Positions 34,136 to 42,190 of a stretch of DNA of 64,000 nucleotides are shown in pieces (positions within the stretch are counted from its first letter, which is position 1; each line of letters begins with the position of its first letter). The notes beneath the pieces were generated by a model. That model made no database searches and was not told the origin of the DNA. It saw only the letters and a list, made by a program, of their open reading frames with translations. The stretch comes from Paenibacillus kyungheensis (GTDB lineage Bacteria; Bacillota; Bacilli; Paenibacillales; Paenibacillaceae). The stretch covers positions 313,501 to 377,500 of the forward strand of contig NZ_CP117416.1 in assembly GCF_028606985.1 (NCBI RefSeq), in the 5' to 3' direction. The position numbers and the translations under genes are program-made.

Positions 34136-34993
34136 ATGACTACTAAACGCCACATTACACTCAAAGACGGAACAGTTTTACCTGCAATTGGACAAGGAAC
34201 ATGGAATATGGGCGACGATTCTTCTCGTAGACAAGAGGAGATCGATGCGTTGAAATATGGAGTAGAATTAGGCATGACGGTGATCGATACCGCAGAAATG
34301 TATGGAGAAGGACGTTCAGAATTGCTTGTAGGTGAAGCGATTCAAGGGATGAGAGATCAAGTGTTTCTGGTCTCCAAAGTCTATCCTCATAATGCAGGTG
34401 GAGATTCCTTGATCCGTAGCTGTGAAAATAGTCTGAATCGATTGGGAACCGACGTGTTAGACTTGTATTTACTTCATTGGCGTGGACGTATTCCTTTGGA
34501 AGAAACGATCAAAGGGATGGAAAAATTGGTACAAGAAGGTAAGATTCGCCGCTGGGGTGTATCGAATTTGGACACAAAAGATATGCAGGAAATGATGAAA
34601 TTACCTAATAGTGACCATTGTGCAACCAATCAAGTATTGTATCATTTGGGATCACGCGGTATAGAAGTGGATTTGTTACCATGGCAAAAAGAACAAGGAA
34701 TGCCGATTATGGCGTACTCTCCACTAGCACAAGCAGGATCGTTACGAAGCGAACTCACTACAGATGCTACAGTACAACAGATTGCCGAGCAACATGGCGT
34801 GCATCCTTTCCAAGTGTTGCTGGCATGGTGTATTCGTGATGGCAATGTACTAGCGATTCCCAAAGCATCCAGCCGTAGTCATGTAGAAAGTAACGCTCAA
34901 GCCGCAGAACTGGTATTAAGTGAAGCAGAAATCGCTCAATTGGATCAAGCTTTTCCTGCTCCAGATCACAAAGTACCATTGGATATTATTTGA
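34136..34993 (+). CDS. Aldo/keto reductase (YeaE-like)
   Basis: 285 aa, ATG behind AAGGAGGA. NADPH-dependent TIM-barrel reductase with 'MTVIDTAEMYGEGRSE' (catalytic Asp and Tyr), 'VFLVSKVYP' (Lys), 'LDLYLLHWRG' (His) and 'VLAIPKASSRSHVESN' (cofactor phosphate site). It resembles E. coli YeaE, a methylglyoxal-type reductase; the substrate is not certain. Its stop is one base from the ATG of the next gene, so the two are translationally coupled. Confidence 0.92.
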   Translation: MTTKRHITLKDGTVLPAIGQGTWNMGDDSSRRQEEIDALKYGVELGMTVIDTAEMYGEGRSELLVGEAIQGMRDQVFLVSKVYPHNAGGDSLIRSCENSLNRLGTDVLDLYLLHWRGRIPLEETIKGMEKLVQEGKIRRWGVSNLDTKDMQEMMKLPNSDHCATNQVLYHLGSRGIEVDLLPWQKEQGMPIMAYSPLAQAGSLRSELTTDATVQQIAEQHGVHPFQVLLAWCIRDGNVLAIPKASSRSHVESNAQAAELVLSEAEIAQLDQAFPAPDHKVPLDII

Positions 34994-34994
34994 T

Positions 34995-35492
34995 ATGTAC
35001 CACTATCGGTTCACCAGTAGCTGGAAGATGGAGACGCCAAGAGAGCAATTGTGGGAACTTGTGGATCATTTTGAAGATATCGATTTCTGGCAAGGGGTAA
35101 GCTTTGCGAAAATAAAGCAAACTGGAGATGCGAATGGAGTTGGCGATGAGTACGAGTGTACATTTCGCACCAAAATGTTATTCAAACTCAAAATTCTGCT
35201 AAAAGTAGCTGATAAAAGCAAACCCAATCAGTTTAAATTAATGGTAGAAGGCCCGCTAGCTGGCGAAGGCACCTGTTTTTTAGAAGAATTAGATCATGGA
35301 CAGGCGACATTGATTCGTTGTGTCTGGGAAGTCCGTTTAGATCACTCTATGTTGCGAATGAGCAATCCAGTTATGCGCCCTGTCTATGTATGGAGTCATA
35401 ATAAAGTGATGGATGAAGGGGTAGCAGGAGTAGGTCGACATTTGCAAGCCCGCGTATCTGAAGCTTCTCATATTACCAAAATATATCGTTAA
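34995..35492 (+). CDS. SRPBCC-fold protein 1
   Basis: 165 aa from ATG at 34995, one base after the stop of the reductase. A START/Bet-v1-like (polyketide cyclase/dehydrase) fold that encloses a hydrophobic ligand: an opening strand ('YRFTSSWKMETPREQLWELV'), the 'DIDFWQGVSF' loop, a central sheet and a long C-terminal helix ('SHNKVMDEGVAGVGRHL'). It is a paralogue of the next gene product (shared 'CWQGVSF/FWQGVSF', 'GxGDxY', 'RTK', 'HNxVM'). The ligand is unknown. Confidence 0.85.
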   Translation: MYHYRFTSSWKMETPREQLWELVDHFEDIDFWQGVSFAKIKQTGDANGVGDEYECTFRTKMLFKLKILLKVADKSKPNQFKLMVEGPLAGEGTCFLEELDHGQATLIRCVWEVRLDHSMLRMSNPVMRPVYVWSHNKVMDEGVAGVGRHLQARVSEASHITKIYR

Positions 35493-35539
35493 TACATCGC
35501 TGATGATCAGGCAACAATTTTTACACAGGGGGCATCATT

Positions 35540-36001
35540 ATGGGGAAATATGAGTTCACCGAAAGCTGGTTACTGGAAGCAAGCACGCATGAGGTGTGGG
35601 ATTTGATTAAAGATTTTGAGAAATTGCATTGCTGGCAAGGCGTGTCATTTCAGCGGTTGCAAGAAGGTGCCAGCAAAAATGGAATAGGCGATAAATATAG
35701 AATGAATATGAGAACCAAGCTCTGGTATACGATTTCGCTTGATTTTGTAGTCACTGAAAAGCAAGAACAGACGCTGATTTGTCTGGAAGCTTATGGTGAT
35801 CTTAGCGGTCAAGGGATATTCCGATTGCAAGAAAGTGGAGCGTATACTCGTCTGGATTACGACTGGCAAGTACACACTAACAAACCATGGATGCAGCGCT
35901 GGGAACCGTTATTGCGTCCTCTTTTTATCTGGAATCATAATCGTGTTATGGGGGAAGCAGTGCGAGGTATATCTAATCAATTGGGCGCGCGTCTGGTATA
36001 A
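35540..36001 (+). CDS. SRPBCC-fold protein 2
   Basis: 153 aa, ATG behind AGGGGGC. Same fold and order of motifs as the gene 47 bases upstream: 'YEFTESWLLEASTHEVWDLI', 'LHCWQGVSFQRL', 'GIGDKYRMNMRTK', 'IWNHNRVMGEAV'. The pair is a tandem duplication that has diverged; they may form a heterodimer or handle related ligands. Cytoplasmic. Confidence 0.85.
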   Translation: MGKYEFTESWLLEASTHEVWDLIKDFEKLHCWQGVSFQRLQEGASKNGIGDKYRMNMRTKLWYTISLDFVVTEKQEQTLICLEAYGDLSGQGIFRLQESGAYTRLDYDWQVHTNKPWMQRWEPLLRPLFIWNHNRVMGEAVRGISNQLGARLV

Positions 36002-36036
36002 TCAATAGATACTAATCAGATGCAGGAAGTGAATAT

Positions 36037-38043
36037 ATGTACCAAAAAGCAGTGCTACGGCTACTATTAATCATACTAATTATGGTGATTGCAGGATGTA
36101 ATCACCAAGCGAGTGATGAAGAAAATTCGTACCGAATCGATGATGTAAATGTTCGAGCTTTTGTTTTACCGAATGGGAACTTGGATGTGCACGAGTTTTA
36201 TACGTATACCTTTTTAGATGCTTTTCATGGAACTACTCGTTCTATAGGTCAACAAGGTCATAGGGGTATTTCTAATTTTCAAGCCTATGCTATTCCTAAA
36301 GGAGACAGTATACAGTCTATTATTGAACATCCTGAACGTTTAGAATTGTTACCGGTTCAGCAGTATAGTAACAGTAAGCTAGATACCTACCAAATTTTCA
36401 AGTCTTCTGTACATGAGACTCAATCTTTTTATTATCATTATGAAATTCAACAGGTTGTACATAAATATACAGATATTAGTGATCTTTACTGGTCTTTTTT
36501 TGATCAACAGAATAGTAGCACACTTCACAATGTCCAAATTAGTATTACATTACCGCAAAAAGGCTCTATACAAGATATACATGCTTATCTCAAAGACAAG
36601 TATGGCGGAACGCTTTTCTTTGATCAAAATCGAACCGTTTATTATGAAAATAAAGAACTTCCTGCACATCGAGTATCAGAAATACGTATATTATTTCCAG
36701 CGCAAATGATGTCTAATATGCAGGCACAACCGATTTTAGCCAAAGATTCACTAATTAGTGAAGAAGACACATTGGCTATAAAATATGCATCAAGAACTGC
36801 AAACTTAGAACAGTTACGATCCATTTCAAATCTTGTTATGATTGGGTTCATTCTTCTTATTATCGGTGGGTTAATCTGGCGAATCTATCATCGTCGTCGT
36901 GCTAAAAATGCTCGCTTCGCTGTCGGAGAGTTAGAACATACAGATCCTTTATTATTGGCTTATTTGTGGCATCCAGGTCAGATTATACCTGAAGATATTA
37001 TAGCTTCGTTATTCTCTTTGTATCGTCGGAATGTAATTACTATAGAGACTGTTCCGATTCGACTTAATTATCTTCATGATAGTACAGCACCGGATTATAC
37101 ATTACGCTTCTCAATTAAAGATGTGATTTCTATCCCTCTGCAAAAAGATGAACGTTATTTGTTAGAATGGCTTTTCACTGACTCTCAACGCAGTTTTACA
37201 TTAGATACTTTAGCAGGACCGACTTCGCAAGAAAAGCATGATCCAGAGCGGATGGAGTATTATCGTGTTCAATATAAAAAATTTTATAAACATTATCGAA
37301 AATGGAGCAAACAAGTCAAGAAACGGCTAGATTGGAATAGCTACTATCATGCGCCTATGCTGTTGTCTCCTATATGTATTATTCTAACGCTACTACATGC
37401 AGGGATGCTGGCTTATTTATACGTGATAGATATTTTGCCGTCGTTCACAACTACTATAGGATTAACTAGTCTAATCATCATGACAGGAATTACGATCGTA
37501 TATTATCGTTCCAAATTCGTATTTACGTTATATATGATCGTATATGTATTGATACTGACACTTGGTGTGACTATATCCGAGGTATACACTCTGTTACTAT
37601 GGTGTAGTATTTTATTATTAATAGGACGTTATGTATTACCTAATAAAGTATGGACAGCTCAAGGATTGCCTTATCGTTATGGAATTAAGTCATTTCGCGA
37701 GCAATTACGTACAGGTGGTTATACACATGAAAATAATCCAGAACAGTTAGATCTATTACTCCAATACAGTATTATTTTGAAAGAGGGTACATCTTTTTTA
37801 GCTACACATCCTCAACTCACTAGTTACCAACATATGAGTCAGACGGTTCCATTACTGTCTTGGGCAGAAATAAATACTTATACCATTCAATACACGTATC
37901 AGACGATGAGGAGATCCACATATTCTCCATCGGATCCTTCAACAATCTATACTCCTAATTATCGTAACGATTCAGATCAAAACCATTCCGATTCTTCTTC
38001 TAATCATTCTTCAGGTGGCGGCGGAGGAGCAGGTACTTTTTGA
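36037..38043 (+). CDS. DUF2207 membrane lipoprotein-like protein
   Basis: 668 aa, ATG behind AGGAAGTG. N-terminal signal with a lipobox-like 'VIAGC' at ~18-22; an extracytoplasmic DUF2207 beta domain to ~260 ('YRIDDVNVRAFVLPNGNLDVHEFYTY' region); a transmembrane helix at ~265; a cytoplasmic part; two to five further helices at ~445-530; and a Ser/Gly-rich end 'SSGGGGGAGTF', the usual ending for this family. The function of the family is unknown. Confidence 0.88.
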   Translation: MYQKAVLRLLLIILIMVIAGCNHQASDEENSYRIDDVNVRAFVLPNGNLDVHEFYTYTFLDAFHGTTRSIGQQGHRGISNFQAYAIPKGDSIQSIIEHPERLELLPVQQYSNSKLDTYQIFKSSVHETQSFYYHYEIQQVVHKYTDISDLYWSFFDQQNSSTLHNVQISITLPQKGSIQDIHAYLKDKYGGTLFFDQNRTVYYENKELPAHRVSEIRILFPAQMMSNMQAQPILAKDSLISEEDTLAIKYASRTANLEQLRSISNLVMIGFILLIIGGLIWRIYHRRRAKNARFAVGELEHTDPLLLAYLWHPGQIIPEDIIASLFSLYRRNVITIETVPIRLNYLHDSTAPDYTLRFSIKDVISIPLQKDERYLLEWLFTDSQRSFTLDTLAGPTSQEKHDPERMEYYRVQYKKFYKHYRKWSKQVKKRLDWNSYYHAPMLLSPICIILTLLHAGMLAYLYVIDILPSFTTTIGLTSLIIMTGITIVYYRSKFVFTLYMIVYVLILTLGVTISEVYTLLLWCSILLLIGRYVLPNKVWTAQGLPYRYGIKSFREQLRTGGYTHENNPEQLDLLLQYSIILKEGTSFLATHPQLTSYQHMSQTVPLLSWAEINTYTIQYTYQTMRRSTYSPSDPSTIYTPNYRNDSDQNHSDSSSNHSSGGGGGAGTF

Positions 38044-38181
38044 GAAATAACGATTTGCTTTCATATATATTTAACATTATGTTTACTTCATTAAAGATCG
38101 GGTAAGTTGTAGATAAGCAATACACACAGGAATCAAATGAAATGAACGTATATATTGAATAGGATGAAGGAGGAAATGAAA

Positions 38182-38349
38182 ATGACTGGAAGAAAAGCGT
38201 TATGGAGTGCTATTGGAATGGGTGCGGCGTACCTTATGCGTAACAAAAGTGCACGCGATAAAGTGATCTCTCAAGTTCGTCGTGTAGCAACGTCGATGCG
38301 TGATAAGAAAAATGGTAATTCATCCAACACAACGAACAATAACTATTAA
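38182..38349 (+). CDS. Small basic protein with a hydrophobic N-terminus
   Basis: 55 aa from ATG at 38182, 8 bases after AGGAGG; earlier in-frame ATGs overlap the ribosome site. It has a short hydrophobic stretch ('ALWSAIGMGAAYLM'), a basic middle ('ARDKVISQVRRVATSMRDKK') and an Asn/Thr tail. It may lie at the membrane. No family firmly recognised. A terminator follows directly, which supports a real transcript end. Confidence 0.7.
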   Translation: MTGRKALWSAIGMGAAYLMRNKSARDKVISQVRRVATSMRDKKNGNSSNTTNNNY

Positions 38350-38375
38350 TAGATTAGATCATAAAAAGACAGATC

Positions 38376-38418
38376 AAACGTCTACAACGTATGCTTTATA
38401 CGAGGTGGGCGTTTTTTT
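38376..38418 (+). terminator. Rho-independent terminator
   Basis: AAACGTCTAC pairs with GGTGGGCGTTT with wobbles, plus an inner CGTAT/ATACG stem, followed by seven T. Confidence 0.85.
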
Positions 38419-38458
38419 ATTGACAAATACCAAGTTATCAGATAGGATTTAAAAATAA

Positions 38459-38476
38459 ACCGACTGACGAGTCAAT
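38459..38476 (+). promoter_or_regulatory. Candidate TetR operator
   Basis: The palindrome GACT-GACG-AGTC within ACCGACTGACGAGTCAATC lies just before the TetR-type gene, where autorepressors of this class usually bind. The site is inferred from symmetry and position only. Confidence 0.4.
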
Positions 38477-38551
38477 CAAGGGGTTGATCGTATCGATCAT
38501 ACAACGTTAAGTTCTCGTGAACAGGATGCGATAGAGAAGCGTGAAAAGTTA

Positions 38552-39145
38552 ATGCAGATTGCCCTCAAGCAATTTGTTGATGCTGGTTATCATGCAACTA
38601 AAGTGTCTGATATTGTTGCAGAAGCAGGGGTAGCGCAAGGAACGTTTTACTGGTATTTCAAAAGCAAAGAAAGTATAGCACTTCAAATTATAGAGCAAGG
38701 TAGACAGCAGTTATTGGAAGTGATTGGTGTAGGTTACCGTACCCATTCAGGTACTGCCGATGATATGGTGCAAGCTTCGGAGAAATTGTTATATCGATTA
38801 TTTCAATTTGCCGAGCAACACACTCATTTGATGCGCATGTTGCTTGATGGTACAGGATTTAGCGAAGCAGTACGGGAACAGATTATGCTTACCCGTTCAC
38901 AGATGGAGCAAGGATTTGTGCAAAATATTCAGCGGGCGATAGAGTTAGAGATGTTACCTGTACATACGGAAGCATCTGTAAGGGCAGCTTTTCTAATGAG
39001 TCTGATCGAAGGGGTAATTGTACGCTGGTTGTTCAGTTCAGGTACAAGTGCATCTTCTTCAGGGCTGGTGAATCATACCGCTGAACAATTGGCAAAAGAA
39101 ACAGCACGTTTTGAATTTTATGGTCTGCTGGGCAGAACCGATTAA
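38552..39145 (+). CDS. TetR family transcriptional regulator (N-terminus probably longer)
   Basis: 197 aa from ATG at 38552. The N-terminal helix-turn-helix ('KVSDIVAEAGVAQGTFYWYFKSKE') is a clear TetR_N domain; the rest is a helical ligand domain. The ATG lacks a ribosome site and would start inside the first helix. The frame is open further up, and AAGGGG at 38479-38484 precedes an in-frame ATC at 38492; no ATG, GTG or TTG is available there. Initiation at ATC would add 20 residues. Downstream genes encode an amino-acid transporter. Confidence 0.88.
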   Translation: MQIALKQFVDAGYHATKVSDIVAEAGVAQGTFYWYFKSKESIALQIIEQGRQQLLEVIGVGYRTHSGTADDMVQASEKLLYRLFQFAEQHTHLMRMLLDGTGFSEAVREQIMLTRSQMEQGFVQNIQRAIELEMLPVHTEASVRAAFLMSLIEGVIVRWLFSSGTSASSSGLVNHTAEQLAKETARFEFYGLLGRTD

Positions 39146-39159
39146 AGGAGAATACAATA

Positions 39160-40032
39160 ATGAAATCATTACGTCGTACGTCTACACCGATCGTTTGGGC
39201 AATGTTACTTATGGTGGTATTGAGTGCTTGCGGTAATGCGGCTCCACGTTCTACAGCTACTGATCCAGCGAGCAATACCAGTGCAGAGACTACAGCCACC
39301 GCTACTTCAGGTAATACACTGGAAGCGATCAAATCTGCTGGTGTACTGAAAGTCGGATTAATGGGCACATATGCACCTTATAATTTTTTGAATGCAAATA
39401 AAGAAGTAGACGGATTCGATGCAGATATCGCCAAAGAAGTAGCCAAGCGTCTGGGCGTCAAAGCTGAATTTACAACACAAGCTTTTTCAGGATTGATTCC
39501 AAGTCTACAAGCAGGCAAGTTCGATGCGATTATCAGTCAGGTCACAATTACAGACGAACGTAAACAACAATTGGATTTCTCTGACCCGTATATTACCAAT
39601 CAGGTCAAAATTATCGTGAATGCTAACAATACAGATATTACAAAGCTAGCTGATTTTAAAGATAAAAATATCGGTGTAGGTCTGGGAACAAATGATGAGA
39701 CCTACCTACGTACAGAAGTATTGCCACAAGTCGGTAACTTTAATATCAAAACGTATAACGATGTAATCACTTCTTTACAAGATTTGAATGTAGGTCGTAT
39801 TGATGCCACGATCAACAATATTTATGCTCTCAAACCTATCGTTGAAGAAAATGGATTCAAAATCAAAGCTGTCGGTGATGCAATCAAATCCGACCAAGCT
39901 GGTATTGCGATTCGTAAAGATAATCCTGACCTTTTAAAAGCACTGAACAAAGCGTTAACAGATATGAAAGCAGACGGTACGTACGAGACTATTTTTGTAA
40001 AATGGTTCGGTGAAAAGCCTGCTGCTGAATAA
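39160..40032 (+). CDS. Polar amino-acid ABC transporter, substrate-binding lipoprotein
   Basis: 290 aa, ATG behind AAAGGAG, 14 bases after the regulator. Lipobox 'VLSAC' and an SBP_bac_3 domain: 'GVLKVGLMGTYAPYNFLN', 'DGFDADIAKEVAKRLG', 'FDAIISQVTITDERKQQLDF' and 'GRIDATINN'. It binds a polar amino acid on the outer face. The sequence and the OsmC gene in the unit would suit cystine or a related sulfur amino acid, but the ligand cannot be read from the sequence. Confidence 0.93.
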   Translation: MKSLRRTSTPIVWAMLLMVVLSACGNAAPRSTATDPASNTSAETTATATSGNTLEAIKSAGVLKVGLMGTYAPYNFLNANKEVDGFDADIAKEVAKRLGVKAEFTTQAFSGLIPSLQAGKFDAIISQVTITDERKQQLDFSDPYITNQVKIIVNANNTDITKLADFKDKNIGVGLGTNDETYLRTEVLPQVGNFNIKTYNDVITSLQDLNVGRIDATINNIYALKPIVEENGFKIKAVGDAIKSDQAGIAIRKDNPDLLKALNKALTDMKADGTYETIFVKWFGEKPAAE

Positions 40033-40048
40033 TAACAATTATTAAAGC

Positions 40049-40104
40049 TTGATCAGGACTGCGTTCACTACGGTGCGCAGTCTTCTGTTTTACCATGATC
40101 AAGA
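40049..40104 (+). promoter_or_regulatory. Intercistronic hairpin
   Basis: GACTGCG/CGCAGTC forms an inner stem, and CTTGATCA (from 40049) with TGATCAAG (to 40104) forms an outer stem. It lies between the binding-protein and permease genes, where it can raise the ratio of binding protein to permease. Confidence 0.5.
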
Positions 40105-40119
40105 GAGGAGATTATAGAT

Positions 40120-40764
40120 ATGCAATTAGTATGGGATAACCTACCTTTTCTTTTAAAAGGTGCAGGTTATACATTGTTGATTACGATCATATCCATGTTT
40201 TTCGGATTGATTATCGGGGTGATCGTAGCGATTGCGCGTATGCAAGGCAACCGTCCGATTCGCTGGATTGCCCGGTTCTATGTATCTATTATTCGGGGGA
40301 CGCCGGTGCTTGTACAGCTAGTGATCGTGTATTACGGGCTGACTGATTATGGAATTACACTGGATGCGATTCCTGCCGCTTGTATTGCTTTGAGTATCAA
40401 TATTGGTGCGTATTTATCAGAGACTTTTCGCGGAGCGATTCTTTCGATTCCAAAAGGGCAGACCGAAGCGGCTTATGCAACAGGGATGACATCAGCACAG
40501 ACGATGTGGCGTATTATTTTACCACAAGCGGCACGTACAGCGATTCCACCGATGGGAAATACATTTATCGGTATGCTTAAAGAAACGTCATTAGTATCGG
40601 TTATTACGGTCACCGATCTATTGCGATCTGCTGATTTGTTGATTGCTCAATATTATGTATATATGCCTTTTTATATTGGAATTGCGATCATGTACTGGAT
40701 TATGAGTACGATATTCTCAACGATTTTGGAACGTATTGAACGACGATTGGCTAAAGCATACTAA
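40120..40764 (+). CDS. Polar amino-acid ABC transporter permease
   Basis: 214 aa, ATG behind AGAGGAG. HisMQ-type permease with about five transmembrane helices and the N-terminal 'FLLKGAGYTLLITIISM' start helix; 'FYVSIIRGTPVLVQLVIVYYG' and the EAA-type loop 'GQTEAAYATGMTSAQTMWRIILPQA' are diagnostic. It acts as a homodimer with the ATPase that follows. Confidence 0.94.
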   Translation: MQLVWDNLPFLLKGAGYTLLITIISMFFGLIIGVIVAIARMQGNRPIRWIARFYVSIIRGTPVLVQLVIVYYGLTDYGITLDAIPAACIALSINIGAYLSETFRGAILSIPKGQTEAAYATGMTSAQTMWRIILPQAARTAIPPMGNTFIGMLKETSLVSVITVTDLLRSADLLIAQYYVYMPFYIGIAIMYWIMSTIFSTILERIERRLAKAY

Positions 40765-40785
40765 AACGAATGTGAGGGAAGTATT

Positions 40786-41532
40786 ATGATCCAAACTCGT
40801 GGATTGTCCAAAACATTTGGTACACATCAAGTATTACATGAGATAGATCTGGATGTACAAGCAGGCGAAATTGTTGTACTGCTAGGCCCCAGTGGTTCAG
40901 GAAAAAGTACATTACTGCGCTGTCTAAACGGATTAGAAGATCTAAGCGCAGGTTCGATAGAAGTGAACAGTATTCAAGTAACTAGCACGATGAAGCTGAA
41001 AGAACGTCAGCACAAAATGCTCCAAATTCGTAGACAGACAGGTATGGTATTTCAACAATTTAATTTGTATCCTCACAAAACAGCACTCGGAAATGTAACC
41101 GAATCTCTCCGAATGGTCAAAAAGCTAGAAGCGACTCATGCTCGGCATGTCGGCGAACGAGTATTGGATCGAGTAGGCTTATTGGAAAAGAAAGATCAAT
41201 ATCCTTCAAGGCTGTCAGGAGGACAACAACAACGTGTCGGTATTGCTCGTGCATTAGCGATGGAGCCAGACATTATTTTATTTGATGAACCAACATCGGC
41301 ACTTGATCCAGAATTGGTAGGAGAAGTGTTGGATGTTATGAAATCTCTAGCGCAAGAAGGAATGACGATGATTGTTGTTACCCATGAGATGAAATTTGCC
41401 CGTCAGGTGGCGAATAAAGTGATTTTTATGGATGAGGGACGCATTATCGAGCAGTCTGATCCTGAATCTTTTTTTGAACGACCTGTAACAGAAAGAGCGC
41501 AACGTTTCCTTAGTAAAGTGATGGATTATTAA
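40786..41532 (+). CDS. Polar amino-acid ABC transporter ATPase (GlnQ-like)
   Basis: 248 aa, ATG behind GAGGGAAG. Walker A 'GPSGSGKST', signature 'LSGGQQQR', Walker B '[12 protein letters not shown]', and H-loop in 'VVTHEMKFA'. It powers the transporter encoded by the two genes upstream. The length and motifs are complete. Confidence 0.95.
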   Translation: MIQTRGLSKTFGTHQVLHEIDLDVQAGEIVVLLGPSGSGKSTLLRCLNGLEDLSAGSIEVNSIQVTSTMKLKERQHKMLQIRRQTGMVFQQFNLYPHKTALGNVTESLRMVKKLEATHARHVGERVLDRVGLLEKKDQYPSRLSGGQQQRVGIARALAMEPDIILFDEPTSALDPELVGEVLDVMKSLAQEGMTMIVVTHEMKFARQVANKVIFMDEGRIIEQSDPESFFERPVTERAQRFLSKVMDY

Positions 41533-41559
41533 TATAATATACGAAAGCAGGTAGAGATC

Positions 41560-41985
41560 ATGAACGTAACTACAGTATGGAATGGTAAAAGAGCATTTGA
41601 AGCAGTAGGTCCTTCCGGTTATCCAATCGGTATGGATGCTACAGCCGCGTATGGTGGTGATGGTAAAGGCGCAACACCAATGGAATTATTGCTTGCGGGT
41701 CTAGCAGGATGTATCGGTATTGATATTACAATGATTTTAGATGCGTTTTTGCATAATATTGATAAAATTGAGATCGAAACGGAAGGTACGCGCAAAGAAG
41801 CTATGCCTAAAGGATTTACTGCGATCGATCTTATTTTCAAAGTAGATGGAGATATTCCAGATTATCGTGTGTGGAAAGCGATTCAAATGGGCAAAGAAAA
41901 GTATTGTGCTGTCTCTGATTCACTAAGTGCAGATATTCATTATCGTCTGATTTTGAATGGTGAAGAAGTGGTACAACCTGCTTAA
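41560..41985 (+). CDS. OsmC family peroxiredoxin-like protein
   Basis: 141 aa, ATG behind GCAGGTAGA. It has 'GKGATPMELLLAGLAGCIGID' with the first redox Cys and 'EKYCAVSDSL' with the second, the paired cysteines of OsmC/Ohr-type thiol peroxidases. It lies 27 bases behind the ATPase in the same operon, linking thiol chemistry with the transporter. It is YhfA-like rather than Ohr by the short loop; the substrate peroxide is unknown. Confidence 0.9.
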   Translation: MNVTTVWNGKRAFEAVGPSGYPIGMDATAAYGGDGKGATPMELLLAGLAGCIGIDITMILDAFLHNIDKIEIETEGTRKEAMPKGFTAIDLIFKVDGDIPDYRVWKAIQMGKEKYCAVSDSLSADIHYRLILNGEEVVQPA

Positions 41986-41989
41986 TAGT

Positions 41990-42031
41990 AAAGAGATATC
42001 TTGTTGCTTATACAAGATATCTCTTTTTTTA
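41990..42031 (+). terminator. Rho-independent terminator
   Basis: AAAGAGATATCTTGT pairs with ACAAGATATCTCTTT, followed by T residues; it ends the TetR-ABC-OsmC operon. Confidence 0.92.
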
Positions 42032-42190
42032 TATCATAAGCGTGATCTTGAATCGGAATAAGTGAAAAATTATACATAATAAAGATAGTCAACGACTATT
42101 CGTTAAACGCATTAAAGGGTAGTTTATACATATGAAAGCTTTCCGATTCTCAATTGCGAAAGTGCGTACGGCAACATGGAGGGGAATACA

